Assembly: GCA_029232285.1 (NCBI GenBank)
Contig: JAOXFI010000055.1
Coordinates: 1-41,473 of the forward strand
Direction: 5' to 3'
Length of the DNA: 41,473 nucleotides
From: Agmasoma carcini (nom. nud.)
Taxonomy: Eukaryota; Microsporidia; Thelohaniidae
Part shown: positions 40,551-41,473 of the stretch, one piece after another
Numbering within the stretch: position 1 is the stretch's first letter
Layout: every line of letters begins with the position of its first letter
Notes under the pieces: generated by a model
The model's database searches: none
Seen by the model: only the letters and a program-made list of their open reading frames with translations
Told to the model about the DNA's origin: nothing
Program-made: the position numbers and the translations under genes

Positions 40551-41473
40551 ATGATTCATCTTTTAAACATTATATTTGCTTCATCTAATATTGATATTTT
40601 TAAAAATACACCAAACATAGGCTTAAGCTCAGATAATGATGTTGTCTATGCTTCAACATCTAATCACCATGAACCACTTTCCAGTTATTCATATTCACCT
40701 ATGAAAAAACAAGATGATTATAAAGAACCTATGAACCTTTGTAAAAAAGATGAGAGTAAAGGATTTAAACAAAACCCTTCAACTTCATATGATAACACCC
40801 GTAATTATTTACCTTTTCACTTTAATCAAATTTCACATAATAAAGAATTAAATTATCAACAAGCTGTATCAAAAACCTCTAATCCTATTCGTAATGAATA
40901 TTTAAGTACGTCTTTTCCCCAAATACAAAATCAAATTGTTGATACAAATATTAACTCTACCTTATATGAACATTCTAATATACAATTAGAAAAATTTCAA
41001 AACTTATTCTCTAAACTAAACCATTCTATCCCTCAAAATCCCAATTTAGAAAATTTAGCATATTTTAATTCTTTATTCTTTATTTTGAATTTAAAAACAA
41101 TTGACCCAGAAGTATTATGTATGATGGTTAAGGAAAAAAATCCTGAAGCATACAGATTAATTTATATTGACTATATTCAGAATAAGGTTATAAAAGAAAT
41201 GAAAGCCGAAGAAGAGGCTATACCCAAAAAGAAAATTTCAATATTAACTTTAACACCTCTTTATAAAACAATTTTTGAACAAAATAAAATGTCAAGAGGT
41301 AAGCTTCGTTATAATTTGCCTTATATTGTTTGTGATATTACAGAAATAACTGATATGGCAAATACTGAAATATTATTATATAAAAATTCTAAGAAGCCAA
41401 GGTTTTATGAATTAATTTCTAAAATACCACATTATGATATTCGTATTGAAAATCAACGTAAATATATTTTTCA
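40551..41473 (+). CDS. FLYCYK-family secreted-like protein, group B copy 2 (partial)
   Basis: ATG 40551 opens a frame that stays free of stops for 307 codons and runs off the window end, so the C-terminus is missing. It is a close relative of the protein at 26370: the same MIHLLNIIFAS start, the same TPNIGLSSDN and HHEPLSSYSYSPMKKQ stretches, NPSTSY, DPEVLC-MVKE-NPEAYRLIY, and NKMSRGKL-YNLPYI-CDITEITD. It carries a 16-residue insertion (KFQNLFSKLNHSIPQN region, about residues 150-165) and many scattered substitutions, with no frameshift. An intact frame despite heavy substitution suggests that it is still under coding constraint. The final domain, including FLYCYK, should lie just beyond the window. 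Confidence 0.86.
   Translation, partial: MIHLLNIIFASSNIDIFKNTPNIGLSSDNDVVYASTSNHHEPLSSYSYSPMKKQDDYKEPMNLCKKDESKGFKQNPSTSYDNTRNYLPFHFNQISHNKELNYQQAVSKTSNPIRNEYLSTSFPQIQNQIVDTNINSTLYEHSNIQLEKFQNLFSKLNHSIPQNPNLENLAYFNSLFFILNLKTIDPEVLCMMVKEKNPEAYRLIYIDYIQNKVIKEMKAEEEAIPKKKISILTLTPLYKTIFEQNKMSRGKLRYNLPYIVCDITEITDMANTEILLYKNSKKPRFYELISKIPHYDIRIENQRKYIF

Overview
The window looks like nuclear DNA of a microsporidian: strongly A+T-rich, compact genes with no convincing introns, starts preceded by an AAAATTTT-type element (often ending ATC or ATCC directly before the ATG), stop codons merging into AATAAA-like signals, and short fungal-type proteins. The genus cannot be fixed from sequence alone; a Nosema/Vairimorpha-like relative with an expanded genome is a guess.

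The window has two parts. Positions 1-12,050 form a core block: a hypothetical protein whose apparent signal-peptide exon is cut off by an in-frame TAA (516-1925), an Hpc2/ubinuclein-like HIR histone chaperone subunit with a tandem-repeat tail (2942-4927, minus), a small Dsk2/ubiquilin with UBL, STI1 and UBA regions (5618-6373), an AAAP amino-acid transporter (7515-8684, minus), a 57-residue Dad4-like kinetochore protein too short for normal ORF cut-offs (8961-9134, minus), an eIF4A-type DEAD-box helicase (9628-10866, minus) and a Gna1-like glucosamine-6-phosphate acetyltransferase (11565-12035). Arrays of short GTCA/TAACTA-type repeats sit between them, one of them interrupted by a roughly 590 bp SINE-like or truncated LINE-like insertion.

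Positions 12,050-41,473 are gene-poor and repeat-rich. The only convincing genes there are five members of one family I do not recognise: a pseudogene (12667-13727), two repeat-rich copies (17806-19281 and 20612-22102), and two closely related copies without the repeats (26370-27398 and 40551 to the window end). Each intact member has a short hydrophobic N-terminus, a variable low-complexity or repeat middle, a basic patch and a C-terminal domain of about 125 residues with a CDIT motif. In the three copies that are complete in the window, the domain ends exactly in FLYCYK. This looks like a recombining family of secreted, possibly host-directed proteins.

Between these genes lies a transposon graveyard: a Tc1-like relic (24.7-25.1 kb), a plus-strand LINE reverse-transcriptase relic (27.9-28.6 and 30.5-30.8 kb), and an old Ty3/Gypsy-type LTR element (31,589-39,242). 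The LTR element carries two nested insertions: an IS630/Tc1/mariner element with inverted repeats of about 110 bp (33.0-34.56 kb) and a minus-strand LINE (35.46-37.81 kb) that splits the RNase H region. The layout fits a two-compartment genome: a conserved housekeeping block beside a transposon-rich block where a fast-changing secreted family is duplicated, recombined and lost.
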